64,000 bases of DNA. Origin: Candidatus Mailhella excrementigallinarum. Lineage in GTDB: Bacteria; Desulfobacterota; Desulfovibrionia; Desulfovibrionales; Desulfovibrionaceae. Positions 16,962-25,780 of this stretch are shown in pieces. Each line of letters opens with the position of its first letter. Within the stretch, counting starts at the first letter, position 1. The translations under genes and the position numbers were made by a program. Under the pieces are notes generated by a model that was not told where the DNA came from, did no database searches, and saw nothing but the letters and a program-made list of their open reading frames with translations. The DNA is taken from NCBI GenBank assembly GCA_944324075.1, contig CALUUZ010000016.1:1-64000 (forward strand), in the 5' to 3' direction.

Positions 16962-19118
16962 TCAGGCGGACTGCCGGCCATATCGCCGGATCATGCTTTC
17001 CTGGGAATTGACGCCCTCCTCGCCCTTGCCGGGGGTCAGACGCCGGTAGGAGGCGTCACTTTCCAGCCGCCAGGCCTGCATATTGTCGCGCAGATGCGTT
17101 TCCAGCACTTCATTGCGGAGGAAATTCCGCACGTCGGGAGCCAGTATGGGGGTCAGCACCTCAATACGGCGGTCAAGATTGCGGGGCATGAGATCAGCGC
17201 TGCCGATATACAGACAGCCCTCGCCGCCTGCATGGAACCAGTACAGGCGTGAGTGCTCCAGAAAGCGCCCGACGACGGACGTGACCGTGATATTCTCGCT
17301 GATTCCGGGCACGCCGGGGCGCAGGCAGCAGATGCCGCGCACCTGCAGACGGACGCGCACTCCTGCCATGGATGCGCGGTACAGGGCGCGGACAATTTCC
17401 CTGTCCACCAGCTGATTGCATTTGAAAATGATTTCACCGCCGCCCTGCTGCCGATGCAGGGAAATTTCACGCAGAATCATATCCAGCAGAGACGCCCGCA
17501 TGGATACCGGCGATACCAGCAGCTCGCGGTACGCATCGCGCTGCGCGTAGCCGGTCATGACATTGAACAGGTCCGTCACATCCGCGCAGATATCGGGATT
17601 GGCGGTAAACAGCCCCATGTCGGTATACATCTTGGCCGTGGAGGGATTGTAGTTTCCCGTGCCGATATGCACATAGCGCCGCACGCCGTCCGGTTCACGC
17701 CTCACCACAAGGCAGAGCTTGGCATGGATCTTCATGCCCACCAGCCCATATACCACATTGACGCCTTCCTTTTCCATCTCCTCCGCCCAGGTGATGTTGC
17801 GCTCCTCATCGAAACGGGCTTTCAGCTCTACCACGGCAGTGACCTGCTTGCCTCTGCGGCGGGCCTCGATCAGCGCCTTGGCGATGGGGGAGTCGTTCCC
17901 GACCCGGTACAGAGTCTGCTTGATCGCGACAACGCCGGGGTCTTCGCTGGCCCGGCGGAGAAACTCCAGCACGGGGATGAAACTGTCATACGGATGATAT
18001 ACCAGCGCGTCCCTTTTCTGCAGGTGCGCGTAGATGTCGCCCTCCTGGAACACGCCCGGCACGCCGCCGTGGAAAGGGGGAAGCTTGAGGCGCGGCCTGT
18101 CCAGGCCGTACAGGGCAATCAGTTCGGAGAAGGCCAGCGGTCCCTTGACCCGATAAATCTGAAACGGACGTATTCCCAGGTGTTCAGTCAGAAAGACGCT
18201 CAAATCCCTGGCCATGCTGTTGGCGACCTCAAGCCGCACCACATCGCCGAAGCGGCGCTGATCGACAAGATCCTTGACGGCCTCCAGCAGATCGTCGGCC
18301 TCATCCTCCTCGATTTCCACATCAGTATTGCGCGTGATGCGGAACTTGCCCGAGCTTACCACGGTATTGCCGGGAAAGAGGGATGGAAGATATTCGGCGA
18401 TCAGATCCTCCAGCAGAAGAATATCATCGCCGCGCGCATTGGAGTCAAAGCCGAGCGAGGCGTAGTTTTTGGCCTCCTTGTTCTGCGGCACGAAAATAAA
18501 GCGGGAAACATTGTTCGGGCATTTCAGCCGCGCGAAACGGTTCACCCCTTCCCTGCTGCGGAGCTGGATGATGAAATTGATGCTGGTGTTGGAAATGGTG
18601 GGAAAGGGATGTCCCGGGTCTATGGCCTGAGGAGTAAGTATGGGATAAATCTCATTCCTGAAGTAACCGTCAAGGAACCGGCGCTGCTTTTCCGAAAGCT
18701 GACGGTATCGCACCAGCCGGACGTCTTTTTCCGCAAGTCGGAGAACCAGATTCCTGCGCCAGAGATCCTGAGCCCGGCCGAGCAGAACAAGCGTGCGCCT
18801 CCGTATTTCCGCAAGCTGCCTGGCCGGACTCAGACGATCCGGAGAGGAGGATACGGCCCCGCTGCTGTACTGGCGCAGGATGTTCGCCACCCGCACCATG
18901 AAAAACTCGTCAAGGTTATTGTAGAAAATGCTCAGGAACTTGAGCTGCTCCAGCAGAGGAAGGTGGGAATCCTCCGCCACCTCCAGTACTCTGGCGTTAA
19001 AATCCAGCCAGCTGATCTCACGGTTCAGATACAGATTCGGACAGGCCAGCGCCTTCATTTCCTCGGCGGAACACGGCTGCTCCGGGTACAATATGGATTC
19101 CTTTTCCTTCGACGACAC
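16962..19118 (-). CDS. ppk1: Polyphosphate kinase 1
   Basis: A 718-residue enzyme that builds polyphosphate from ATP. The N domain opens NLYLNREISWLDFNARVLE, followed by the head domain and two PLD-like catalytic domains with HPYDSF and the catalytic-histidine segment of MKIHAKLCLV, then RRYVHIGTGNYNPSTA and the second histidine region. I chose GTG 19118 because AGGAGG lies six bases upstream. Further in-frame codons up to a TTG at 19190 have no such site and are not family-like. It is the first gene of ppk1-HD-ppx-pap, so synthesis and use of polyphosphate are probably co-regulated. Confidence 0.95.
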   Translation of the reverse strand: MSSKEKESILYPEQPCSAEEMKALACPNLYLNREISWLDFNARVLEVAEDSHLPLLEQLKFLSIFYNNLDEFFMVRVANILRQYSSGAVSSSPDRLSPARQLAEIRRRTLVLLGRAQDLWRRNLVLRLAEKDVRLVRYRQLSEKQRRFLDGYFRNEIYPILTPQAIDPGHPFPTISNTSINFIIQLRSREGVNRFARLKCPNNVSRFIFVPQNKEAKNYASLGFDSNARGDDILLLEDLIAEYLPSLFPGNTVVSSGKFRITRNTDVEIEEDEADDLLEAVKDLVDQRRFGDVVRLEVANSMARDLSVFLTEHLGIRPFQIYRVKGPLAFSELIALYGLDRPRLKLPPFHGGVPGVFQEGDIYAHLQKRDALVYHPYDSFIPVLEFLRRASEDPGVVAIKQTLYRVGNDSPIAKALIEARRRGKQVTAVVELKARFDEERNITWAEEMEKEGVNVVYGLVGMKIHAKLCLVVRREPDGVRRYVHIGTGNYNPSTAKMYTDMGLFTANPDICADVTDLFNVMTGYAQRDAYRELLVSPVSMRASLLDMILREISLHRQQGGGEIIFKCNQLVDREIVRALYRASMAGVRVRLQVRGICCLRPGVPGISENITVTSVVGRFLEHSRLYWFHAGGEGCLYIGSADLMPRNLDRRIEVLTPILAPDVRNFLRNEVLETHLRDNMQAWRLESDASYRRLTPGKGEEGVNSQESMIRRYGRQSA

Positions 19119-19696
19119 GACGCTCCTCCTGATCCGACTCTCTTTCAGTTCATTTCGAAGGTTGAAACGCTCTGCGGAGAAGAAGCGCAAGTCCGCTCCG
19201 CTTCCGCCGTTTTCGTCCGCGGAATCTTCCCGTCACGCGACGGGAAGATTCCGCAAAGAAAATGCCCGCTGCCATGCCCTGCGTTCTGCACCGCAGGTTT
19301 CACGCCTGAAACAACTGCAAAACGAAAAAGCTCCAAATCCCGAACCGCTGCGCCGCGCATGTCGGCATACCCCGTCGGACAGCACGAGCCGCAACAGATG
19401 CCTGCAAAACAAATCCGCTCCGACTGGTGCGCTTTATTTATCAATATAACAGGCTGCGGACACACGCCAGCCCTATTTTTGTTAAATCCGTGTAAAGACA
19501 TATCCCCACACGGTACGCCGGAGGGAAGACAGGAGCGCGGCTGTGAACGCTGTTGGCAGGGGCACCTCTTCCCGATGCCTTATGCAAGTTTCACGCCAGA
19601 CAGTCATCTTCACTGATTGCCGTCCGGCCTCTCCGCATGCGTGCATCAGGAAGTCCGGGATGCCTCGGCACAGCCATGCAGCAGGGAAAAGAATTA
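19119..19696. other. Gap between divergent ppk1 and the YbhG-type operon, left part
   Basis: No gene is supported here. At 19198-19260 a GGAATCTTCCCGTC-ACGC-GACGGGAAGATTCC hairpin is present. At 19283-19330 a short R2 fragment (CTGCACCGCAGGTTTCACGCCTGAA) appears. The AT-rich stretch 19435-19500 probably carries promoter elements, but no clear -35/-10 pair stands out. Confidence 0.5.
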
Positions 19697-19886
19697 CGTT
19701 CTGTTGCAGAATTATGTTGATGGCTCTGTGCGTGACGTGTTCCTTTACTCCGGCACGGGCGACAATGTTCGTTGCCGCGAGGACAGCCCGTGTTCCACAC
19801 GGGCCGAAGGCAGCATGTATCCACGGCCGGATCGCTTGCGCCTTCGGCGGTCAAGGATAGTTTCAGCACTATTCTGCAACAGAGCC
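19697..19886 (+). mobile_element. MITE-like element, copy 1 (IS6-like ends, 8-bp target duplication)
   Basis: This 190-bp element is bounded by imperfect 16-bp inverted repeats: CGTTCTGTTGCAGAAT on the left, and on the right the complement of GGCTCTGTTGCAGAAT (14 of 16 match). It is flanked by the perfect 8-bp direct repeat AAGAATTA (19689-19696 and 19887-19894). Inside are hairpins, notably CCCGTGT-TCC-ACACGGG. There is no transposase. A related copy is at 47938-48220 in the opposite orientation. The GGCTCTGTTGCA ends and 8-bp duplication resemble the IS6/IS26 family. Confidence 0.85.
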
Positions 19887-20003
19887 AAGAATTATCCCCG
19901 TCTTTACAGTTTTGCGCGAAGAGGGCATTGTTAATCCACCGATTAATAACGCGCTGGGGGCGTTGTCCGATATACGACGGACATGCCCTTTTCCGGAGGA
20001 AAC

Positions 20004-21008
20004 GTGCGACTTTCCATAAAACTGCTCGTATTGCTGGGCGCGGCCGTCGCGCTGGGCGGTCTTGCCGTGTTCATCCTGCCCACCCGCCCCGCCGACGACT
20101 TCAGGATCTATGGCAATGTCGAGCTGCGGCAGATCAGCCTTGCCTTCGAAAACGGCGGACGCGTGACGGAAATGCTGGCCGAGGAAGGTGATCGCGTCCG
20201 TGCAGGGCAGGTCCTCGCCCGGCAGGACAAAAGCGCTCTGGAACTGAGTGAGCGCCAGGCATCCGCCCGTCTGAAAGCGCTGGAGCAGGCCGTGCTGCGT
20301 CTGAAAAACGGCGCGCGCCCCGAGGAGCTTGCCCAGGCGAGGGCGAGGGTGGAATCCGCCCGCGCACAGGCGGACTTTGCCTCGCGCCAGGATCGCCGCA
20401 TGGAAACTCTGGCCGGCAGGGAACGCGCCGTGAGCCAGCAGGATCGGGAAAGTTCCCGATCCGCGCGGGATGTGGCCGCCGCAAATCTGGAAGAAGCGCA
20501 GAAATCACTGGAATTGCTTGAAATCGGACCACGCGACGAGGATATTGCCCAGGCGGAAGCCGAGGCCGAAGCAGCCAGAGCCTCCCTGGCAAGCATCCGC
20601 CGGGATATCGCGCAGACCGAACTGACGGCTCCGCGCGATGCGCTGGTGCGCTCCCGCCTGCTGGAACCGGGCGACATGGCCTCGGCCCAGCGTCCGGCTT
20701 TTCAGCTTCTTGTCGATCGTCCCAAATGGGTACGCGCTTACGTTCCGGAAATCAGACTCGGCCGACTCCGCCCCGGGGACAGGGCCGACGTGTTCAGCGA
20801 CAGCTTTCCGGAACGCCCGGTATCCGGCAAGGTAGGCTACATTTCAGCGGCAGCGGAATTCACGCCGAAATCCGTGCAGACGGAAGAACTGCGCACCTCA
20901 CTGGTCTATGAAGTCCGCATTATCGTGGAAGATCCCGACAATATCCTGCGGCTGGGCATGCCTGTAACCGTACGGCTTGCACCGGCCATGCCGGAGAAGT
21001 CTTCATGA
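20004..21008 (+). CDS. ybhG: Membrane fusion (HlyD/YbhG-type) periplasmic adaptor
   Basis: A 334-residue adaptor linking the inner-membrane ABC exporter to an outer-membrane channel. It has one N-terminal membrane anchor (residues 5-25), a biotinyl-lipoyl half motif (GGRVTEMLAEEGDRVRAGQVLA), a long Ala/Glu/Arg-rich coiled-coil hairpin (~70-190), the second lipoyl half (TELTAPRDALVRSRLLEPGD) and a beta-barrel domain. I chose GTG 20004 because GGAGG lies four bases upstream; the ATG at 19983 has no ribosome site. It overlaps the following ATPase gene by four bases (ATGA). No TetR-type regulator like CecR lies upstream. Confidence 0.9.
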   Translation: MRLSIKLLVLLGAAVALGGLAVFILPTRPADDFRIYGNVELRQISLAFENGGRVTEMLAEEGDRVRAGQVLARQDKSALELSERQASARLKALEQAVLRLKNGARPEELAQARARVESARAQADFASRQDRRMETLAGRERAVSQQDRESSRSARDVAAANLEEAQKSLELLEIGPRDEDIAQAEAEAEAARASLASIRRDIAQTELTAPRDALVRSRLLEPGDMASAQRPAFQLLVDRPKWVRAYVPEIRLGRLRPGDRADVFSDSFPERPVSGKVGYISAAAEFTPKSVQTEELRTSLVYEVRIIVEDPDNILRLGMPVTVRLAPAMPEKSS

Positions 21009-22831
21009 CCGGCCCGTTCTGCGTGGAGGCCCGGGGGCTGCGCAAGGTTTTCCGCGTCCGCCGTTCTCACCGGGTTGTCACAGCCTTGAACGGCATAGAT
21101 CTGGCCGTTCCCTCCGGTGCGCTGGTTGCGCTGGTGGGGCCGGACGGAGCGGGCAAGACCACATTCATGCGCATGGTCTGCGGTTTCCTCGCGCCTGACG
21201 GAGGCTCGCTGAATGTTCTGGGCGCAGATATCGCGCGAGAACCGGAACCGGCGCAGGCCAATATCGGCTATATGCCGCAGCGCTTCGGGCTGTATGAAGA
21301 CCTGACCGTGCGCGAAAACCTGGAACTTTACTCCGATCTGTACGGCGTCTCCCGCACGGAACGGGACGAACGCCTGCCCCATCTGCTGGCCATGACGGAA
21401 CTGGCCCGTTTTGAAACCCGCCCGGCCGGGCAACTCTCCGGCGGCATGAAGCAGAAGCTGGGACTGGCCTGCGCTCTGGCCCGTTCTCCGGAACTGCTTC
21501 TGCTGGACGAGCCATCCGTGGGAGTTGATCCGCTATCCCGCCAGGAACTCTGGGATGTTCTGCTCGGGCTCGTGCGCGAGGAACATCTCAGCGTCATGGT
21601 CAGTACCGCCTATATGGATGAAGCCGAGCGATGCGACTTCGTCTATGTGCTGGACAATGGCGCGGTTCTGGCCCACGGCGCGCCCGGCGAACTGCGTGCC
21701 CGCGCCGAAGGACGCTGTTACCGCACCCGGCCCGCTCCGGGCCTGCCCGCCAGGATCGTACAAGCCCGGCTTGCCGATGATTCCGCCCTTGTGGCGGACG
21801 CCGTGCCCGAGGGGGGAGCGGTGCGTTTCGTCATCCACGCAGGCTCCGCCGCAACCGAAGGAGGCCGGAGTGCCGGAGAAACGGCAGAGGAAGAGGCCCG
21901 GCGCTGCGGCGGCCTGGACGCAGTTCCGGCCCCGGCCCGGCTGGAAGACGGCTTTATGACCATACTTCGGGAACAACGGAAAGCGCTTGCCCGCAAACCG
22001 GACGAAACCGAAATTCCGCAGGAGGAAAGCGCGGCCCTTTCTTCATATGACAAATTCCAGCCGGAAACGGGCCGGAACGCGGAACCGGAAGTGGTGATAG
22101 AAGTGCGCGATCTGGTGCGCCGCTTTGGAAGTTTTGTAGCGGTGGACAATACCAGCTTTACTGTGGGCAGGGGAGAAGTGTTCGGCCTGCTCGGCCCCAA
22201 CGGCGCCGGAAAGACCACCACATTCCGCATGCTGTGCGGCCTGCTTCCCGCGAGCGGCGGCACGCTGAGGGTGGCCGGCGTGGATCTGCGCACGGCAAGA
22301 GCCAGGGCACGCGAGCATCTCGGCTATGTAGCGCAGAAGTTTTCCCTGTACGGAAGCCTCGACGTGCGGCAGAACCTGGAGTTTTTCGGCGGAGTGTACG
22401 GCCTGCGCGGAAAAATCCTGCGCGAACGCATCACCGAACTGCTGTGCGAATTCGGCCTGGAAAGCCGTCAGCACGCCACGGCGGGAGATCTGCCCGGCGG
22501 CTACAAGCAGCGCCTGTCCATGGCCTGCGCCCTCCTGCACCGGCCCGGCATCCTGTTTCTGGACGAACCAACCAGCGGCATCGACGTTCCGGCCCGCCGC
22601 GCATTCTGGCGGCGCATCACCGGCCTTGCAGCTCAGGGCACTACCGTGGTGATTACCACCCATTTCATGGAAGAAGCCGAATACTGCGACCGCATTCTCA
22701 TTCAGGACGCAGGACGCGTGCTGGAACTGGGGTCGCCCGATGACGTGCGCGCACGGGCGGGCAGAGCGGGCAGCATGGAAGAGGCGTTCATCCGCATTGT
22801 CAAAAACTCCAGAGAGGGAAATGCGACATGA
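21005..22831 (+). CDS. ybhF: ABC exporter ATPase with two nucleotide-binding domains (YbhF type)
   Basis: A 608-residue protein with two complete ATPase domains on one chain. The first has GPDGAGKTT, LSGGMKQKLGLACAL and LLLLDEPSVGVD. The second, after a ~90-residue linker, has GPNGAGKTT, LPGGYKQRLSMACAL and ILFLDEPTSGID. It powers the two ABC-2 permeases encoded downstream. ATGA overlaps join it to both the adaptor gene and the first permease gene. In E. coli the equivalent YbhFSR exports cations, cefoperazone and similar drugs; the substrate here is unknown. Confidence 0.94.
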   Translation: MTGPFCVEARGLRKVFRVRRSHRVVTALNGIDLAVPSGALVALVGPDGAGKTTFMRMVCGFLAPDGGSLNVLGADIAREPEPAQANIGYMPQRFGLYEDLTVRENLELYSDLYGVSRTERDERLPHLLAMTELARFETRPAGQLSGGMKQKLGLACALARSPELLLLDEPSVGVDPLSRQELWDVLLGLVREEHLSVMVSTAYMDEAERCDFVYVLDNGAVLAHGAPGELRARAEGRCYRTRPAPGLPARIVQARLADDSALVADAVPEGGAVRFVIHAGSAATEGGRSAGETAEEEARRCGGLDAVPAPARLEDGFMTILREQRKALARKPDETEIPQEESAALSSYDKFQPETGRNAEPEVVIEVRDLVRRFGSFVAVDNTSFTVGRGEVFGLLGPNGAGKTTTFRMLCGLLPASGGTLRVAGVDLRTARARAREHLGYVAQKFSLYGSLDVRQNLEFFGGVYGLRGKILRERITELLCEFGLESRQHATAGDLPGGYKQRLSMACALLHRPGILFLDEPTSGIDVPARRAFWRRITGLAAQGTTVVITTHFMEEAEYCDRILIQDAGRVLELGSPDDVRARAGRAGSMEEAFIRIVKNSREGNAT

Positions 22832-23952
22832 TTTCCCCCGTCCGCATCCGCGCCCTTGTCCGCAAGGAAATACGGCAGATTCTGCGGGACGGCAGCAGCC
22901 TGCTGATCGGACTGCTGCTGCCCGCCGTACTCATTTTTATTTTCGGATACGGCATCTCTCTCGATCTGAAGGAGGTGCCCATAGCCATTGTCATGGAAGA
23001 TTCCTCTCCAATGGCGCGTGATGCTCTGGCCGGGTTCCGGGGCACAGGCTATTTCTCCCCCCGTCAGGCAGATTCCATGCATGAAGCGGAGGAACTGATG
23101 CGCCGCCGGGAAGTAGACGCCATTCTGCGCATCCGCAATGATTTCAGCGCGAACCTGGCCGCAGGAAGCGCTCCGGTTCAGCTTGTCGTACACGGCATCG
23201 ACTCCACCAGCGCCAGCCTGGCGCAGAGTTATGCGGCAGCGGCTCTGGGCGAGTGGGCGTCCAGACTCGAGGATCGCGGTTCGGTTCCGGTTCGGGAACA
23301 TTCCGGCTCCGTGTATATTGAACAGCGCATATGGTTCAATGCGGCCAATTCCAGCACATGGTATCTTGTTCCGGGCCTGATTGTCATCATCATCACCATC
23401 GTGGGGGCTTTCCTCACCTCTCTGGTCATGGCGCGCGAGTGGGAACGCGGCACGCTGGAAGCCCTGTTTGCCTCGCCTGTACGTCCGCTGGAAGTGCTGC
23501 TGGCAAAAATCATTCCCTATTTCGGCATCGGCATGGCGGGCCTGGGACTCTGCCTGCTGGCCGCCCGCTTTCTGTTCAGCCTGCCGTTTGAAGGTTCCTT
23601 CCGGCTGCTGCTGGTCAGCTCCATGCTGTATCTGCTGGCGGCCCTGGGCATGGGGCTGCTCATATCCTCCCTGACACGCAGCCAGTTTCTGGCAGGACAG
23701 ATCACAATTCTGGTCAGCTTTCTGCCGGCCGTGCTGCTTTCCGGCTTTCTGTTCGATTTGCGCAATGTGCCTCCGGCAGTACGCGTCATCGGTCATCTTC
23801 TGCCTTCAACCTATTATATGGAACTTCTCAAGACCCTGCTGCTGGCCGGCGACAATCTGCCTCTGGCGGCGCGCAACTGCGGCGTGCTGGCGCTGGATGC
23901 CGTGCTTTTTTTCCTCGGGGCGCTGCGCGCGACCCGCAAGAGGCTGGGATAG
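22828..23952 (+). CDS. ybhS: ABC-2 type permease (YbhS type)
   Basis: A 374-residue integral membrane protein with an N-terminal membrane segment (about residues 22-42), a large extracytoplasmic domain (to ~170) and five further membrane segments. The ABC-2 signature region is MAREWERGTLEALFASPVRPLEVLLAK. It starts inside the ATPase stop (ATGA). With the next gene it forms a permease heterodimer. Confidence 0.92.
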   Translation: MISPVRIRALVRKEIRQILRDGSSLLIGLLLPAVLIFIFGYGISLDLKEVPIAIVMEDSSPMARDALAGFRGTGYFSPRQADSMHEAEELMRRREVDAILRIRNDFSANLAAGSAPVQLVVHGIDSTSASLAQSYAAAALGEWASRLEDRGSVPVREHSGSVYIEQRIWFNAANSSTWYLVPGLIVIIITIVGAFLTSLVMAREWERGTLEALFASPVRPLEVLLAKIIPYFGIGMAGLGLCLLAARFLFSLPFEGSFRLLLVSSMLYLLAALGMGLLISSLTRSQFLAGQITILVSFLPAVLLSGFLFDLRNVPPAVRVIGHLLPSTYYMELLKTLLLAGDNLPLAARNCGVLALDAVLFFLGALRATRKRLG

Positions 23953-24042
23953 CATGTTTTCGCCTCTCCAGCTTTCTGCCGGCCGCTTCACCTGCGGGAA
24001 TGCCCTGCTCCCTCTCTCCCCAGTACCCTGCCGGGGGCGCTC

Positions 24043-25152
24043 ATGAACGGAATCATCATCGTGCTGTGGCGGGTTTTCTGCATGTGGCGCAAGGAAGTGC
24101 TGGATCTTCTGAAGAATCCGGCCAACCGTATCGTGCTGGTGGCCCCCGTGATCATCCAGAGTGTGGTCTTCGGCTATGCCGCCACCTACGATCTGAACGA
24201 CGCTCCCTATGCTCTGGTGGATCAGTCGGGCGGGGAAGCTGCGCGTGACTTCGCCGCGCGTCTGGACGGAACCGGCCTGTTCCGCCGTGTGGCCGCGCCC
24301 GCCACGCCGGAAGGGATCGCCGCGGCCATGGACAGGGGCGATATCCTGCTGGGCATCCAGATTGGACAGGATTTCGACAGCCGTCTTTCCGCCGGACAGA
24401 CCGCCCCCGTTCAGGTCATTCTTGACGGGCGCAACTCCACCACGGCCGCCGTGGCGCTTTCGGCAGTCAGTTCCATAGCTTCGGAATTCAATGCAGCGCG
24501 CGGCGTCGTGCCGCCCCTCCGGCTGGAGTGGCGGGCCTGGTTCAACCCCAATCTGGAAACGCGCTGGAACATCATGTCCGGCATGATCGCCTCCCTGAGT
24601 CTGATGCAGATCATGATCCTGGCCGGTCTTTCGATCGCCCGCGAAAGAGAGGAAGGCACCTTTGACCAGCTCCTCGTCACCCCGCTCACCCCGACGGAAA
24701 TCCTCGTGGGCAAGGCGGTGCCCTCCGTACTCATCGGCATTCTGCTGTCCGGGGCGGTGCTGGCGATCTGCGTCTTCTGGTTCCGCATTCCCCTGGCGGG
24801 CTCAATCGGCACGATTCTGCTCTGTCTTGCCGTGTTTTCCCTTTCTTCCGTGGGGATGGGATTGTGTCTTTCCGCTGTGGCCAGGAATCTTCAGCAGGCC
24901 GTAGTTTATGCCTTTGTGCTGCTTCTGCCCATGTTTCTCCTCTCCGGTCTGGCCTCTCCCGTGGCCAGCATGCCGCAGGCGCTGCAGACAGCCACCTGCG
25001 CCAATCCCCTGCGCTTCGCGCTGGTCTGCCTGCGCCGCGTGTATCTGGAAGGCGCAGGACTGGCCGACATCGCGGACAACTTTATCCCCATGCTGACCGT
25101 GGCCGCCGTGACGCTGCCTCTGGCAGGCCGGCTGTTCCGCAACAGGTCATGA
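24043..25152 (+). CDS. ybhR: ABC-2 type permease (YbhR type)
   Basis: A 369-residue membrane protein of the same build as its neighbour: a first membrane segment near residues 22-45, an extracytoplasmic domain, then five segments. The signature is IAREREEGTFDQLLVTPLTPTEILVGK. It lies 90 bases after ybhS, without overlap and with only a weak GGGGGC ribosome site, so translation may be weaker or coupled. It completes the adaptor-ATPase-permease-permease operon. No outer-membrane partner gene is adjacent, so TolC or similar must be encoded elsewhere. Confidence 0.92.
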   Translation: MNGIIIVLWRVFCMWRKEVLDLLKNPANRIVLVAPVIIQSVVFGYAATYDLNDAPYALVDQSGGEAARDFAARLDGTGLFRRVAAPATPEGIAAAMDRGDILLGIQIGQDFDSRLSAGQTAPVQVILDGRNSTTAAVALSAVSSIASEFNAARGVVPPLRLEWRAWFNPNLETRWNIMSGMIASLSLMQIMILAGLSIAREREEGTFDQLLVTPLTPTEILVGKAVPSVLIGILLSGAVLAICVFWFRIPLAGSIGTILLCLAVFSLSSVGMGLCLSAVARNLQQAVVYAFVLLLPMFLLSGLASPVASMPQALQTATCANPLRFALVCLRRVYLEGAGLADIADNFIPMLTVAAVTLPLAGRLFRNRS

Positions 25153-25780
25153 ACAACCTCTGTTCTCCCGGATGTTCTGCAGCATCAAATTTATGAAAAA
25201 GAATTTCATTTTCTTGACAAGACCATCATTATTTCCTACAAGGGATTTGCCATTACACCTCCTCACCTTTAAATCCAGAAAGGAGCATGACACAACGCGT
25301 TTCTGTCCGCCCGCGAGAACCTGAACAGCACTTCATGCGGACAACACGCCGACAGGGGGCTGCCGGGTGACGGACCGGCTTCATTTTCAACCTTCATTCC
25401 ACGTTTCGCTGTCCGGTTTGCGCCGGGCGGAGAAGGAGCCTGCCGCGTACGTCGCGGCAGGCTCCATCCGTATAAGAAAACGCTGATTAAAGCGTTTCCC
25501 GCGGTCTTGCGGAACAGGATCGCCCGCAAGTCGTGAACAGGGAAAATCTGCTTTTCCTGTTAAATGAACGAACTGGCGCGCGCATTACCCAAAGAGTCAA
25601 AAGCCTCTTTGGGTATGGAGCTGACTTGTTCACAGAATAAATCAGCGGTTCATGAAGAGCACATTCTTCGGGCGCGCGGAACGCCTCCTTGTTTTTGCCT
25701 TGTTCCTCGGCTACAAAAAGCATGTTTTTTCAGCAAGGGCGGGGCTGATTTCACATGCCTTCCGCCCACCGGAGGCGTGC
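25153..25780 (+). other. Leader-like gap before the GH13-like lipoprotein
   Basis: The gap holds a possible promoter (TTGACA near 25214, 17-base spacer, TACAAG) and a possible 27-codon reading frame at 25287-25370 whose AAAGGAG lies too close (one base) to its ATG to be convincing. It also has a perfect 13-bp hairpin at 25435-25465 and a second hairpin CCCAAAGAG-TCAAAAGC-CTCTTTGGG at about 25588-25613. Neither hairpin has a good U-run. The hairpins suggest an mRNA leader, but I cannot name a known element. Confidence 0.45.

Noticed and set aside
19697..19886. A remnant of an IS coding region
   Set aside because: No transposase-like frame is present; intact inverted repeats and target duplication fit a non-autonomous element.
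25287..25370. A 27-codon leader peptide after AAAGGAG
   Set aside because: The ribosome site is one base from the ATG and the peptide has no regulatory codon run; kept only as part of the gap description.
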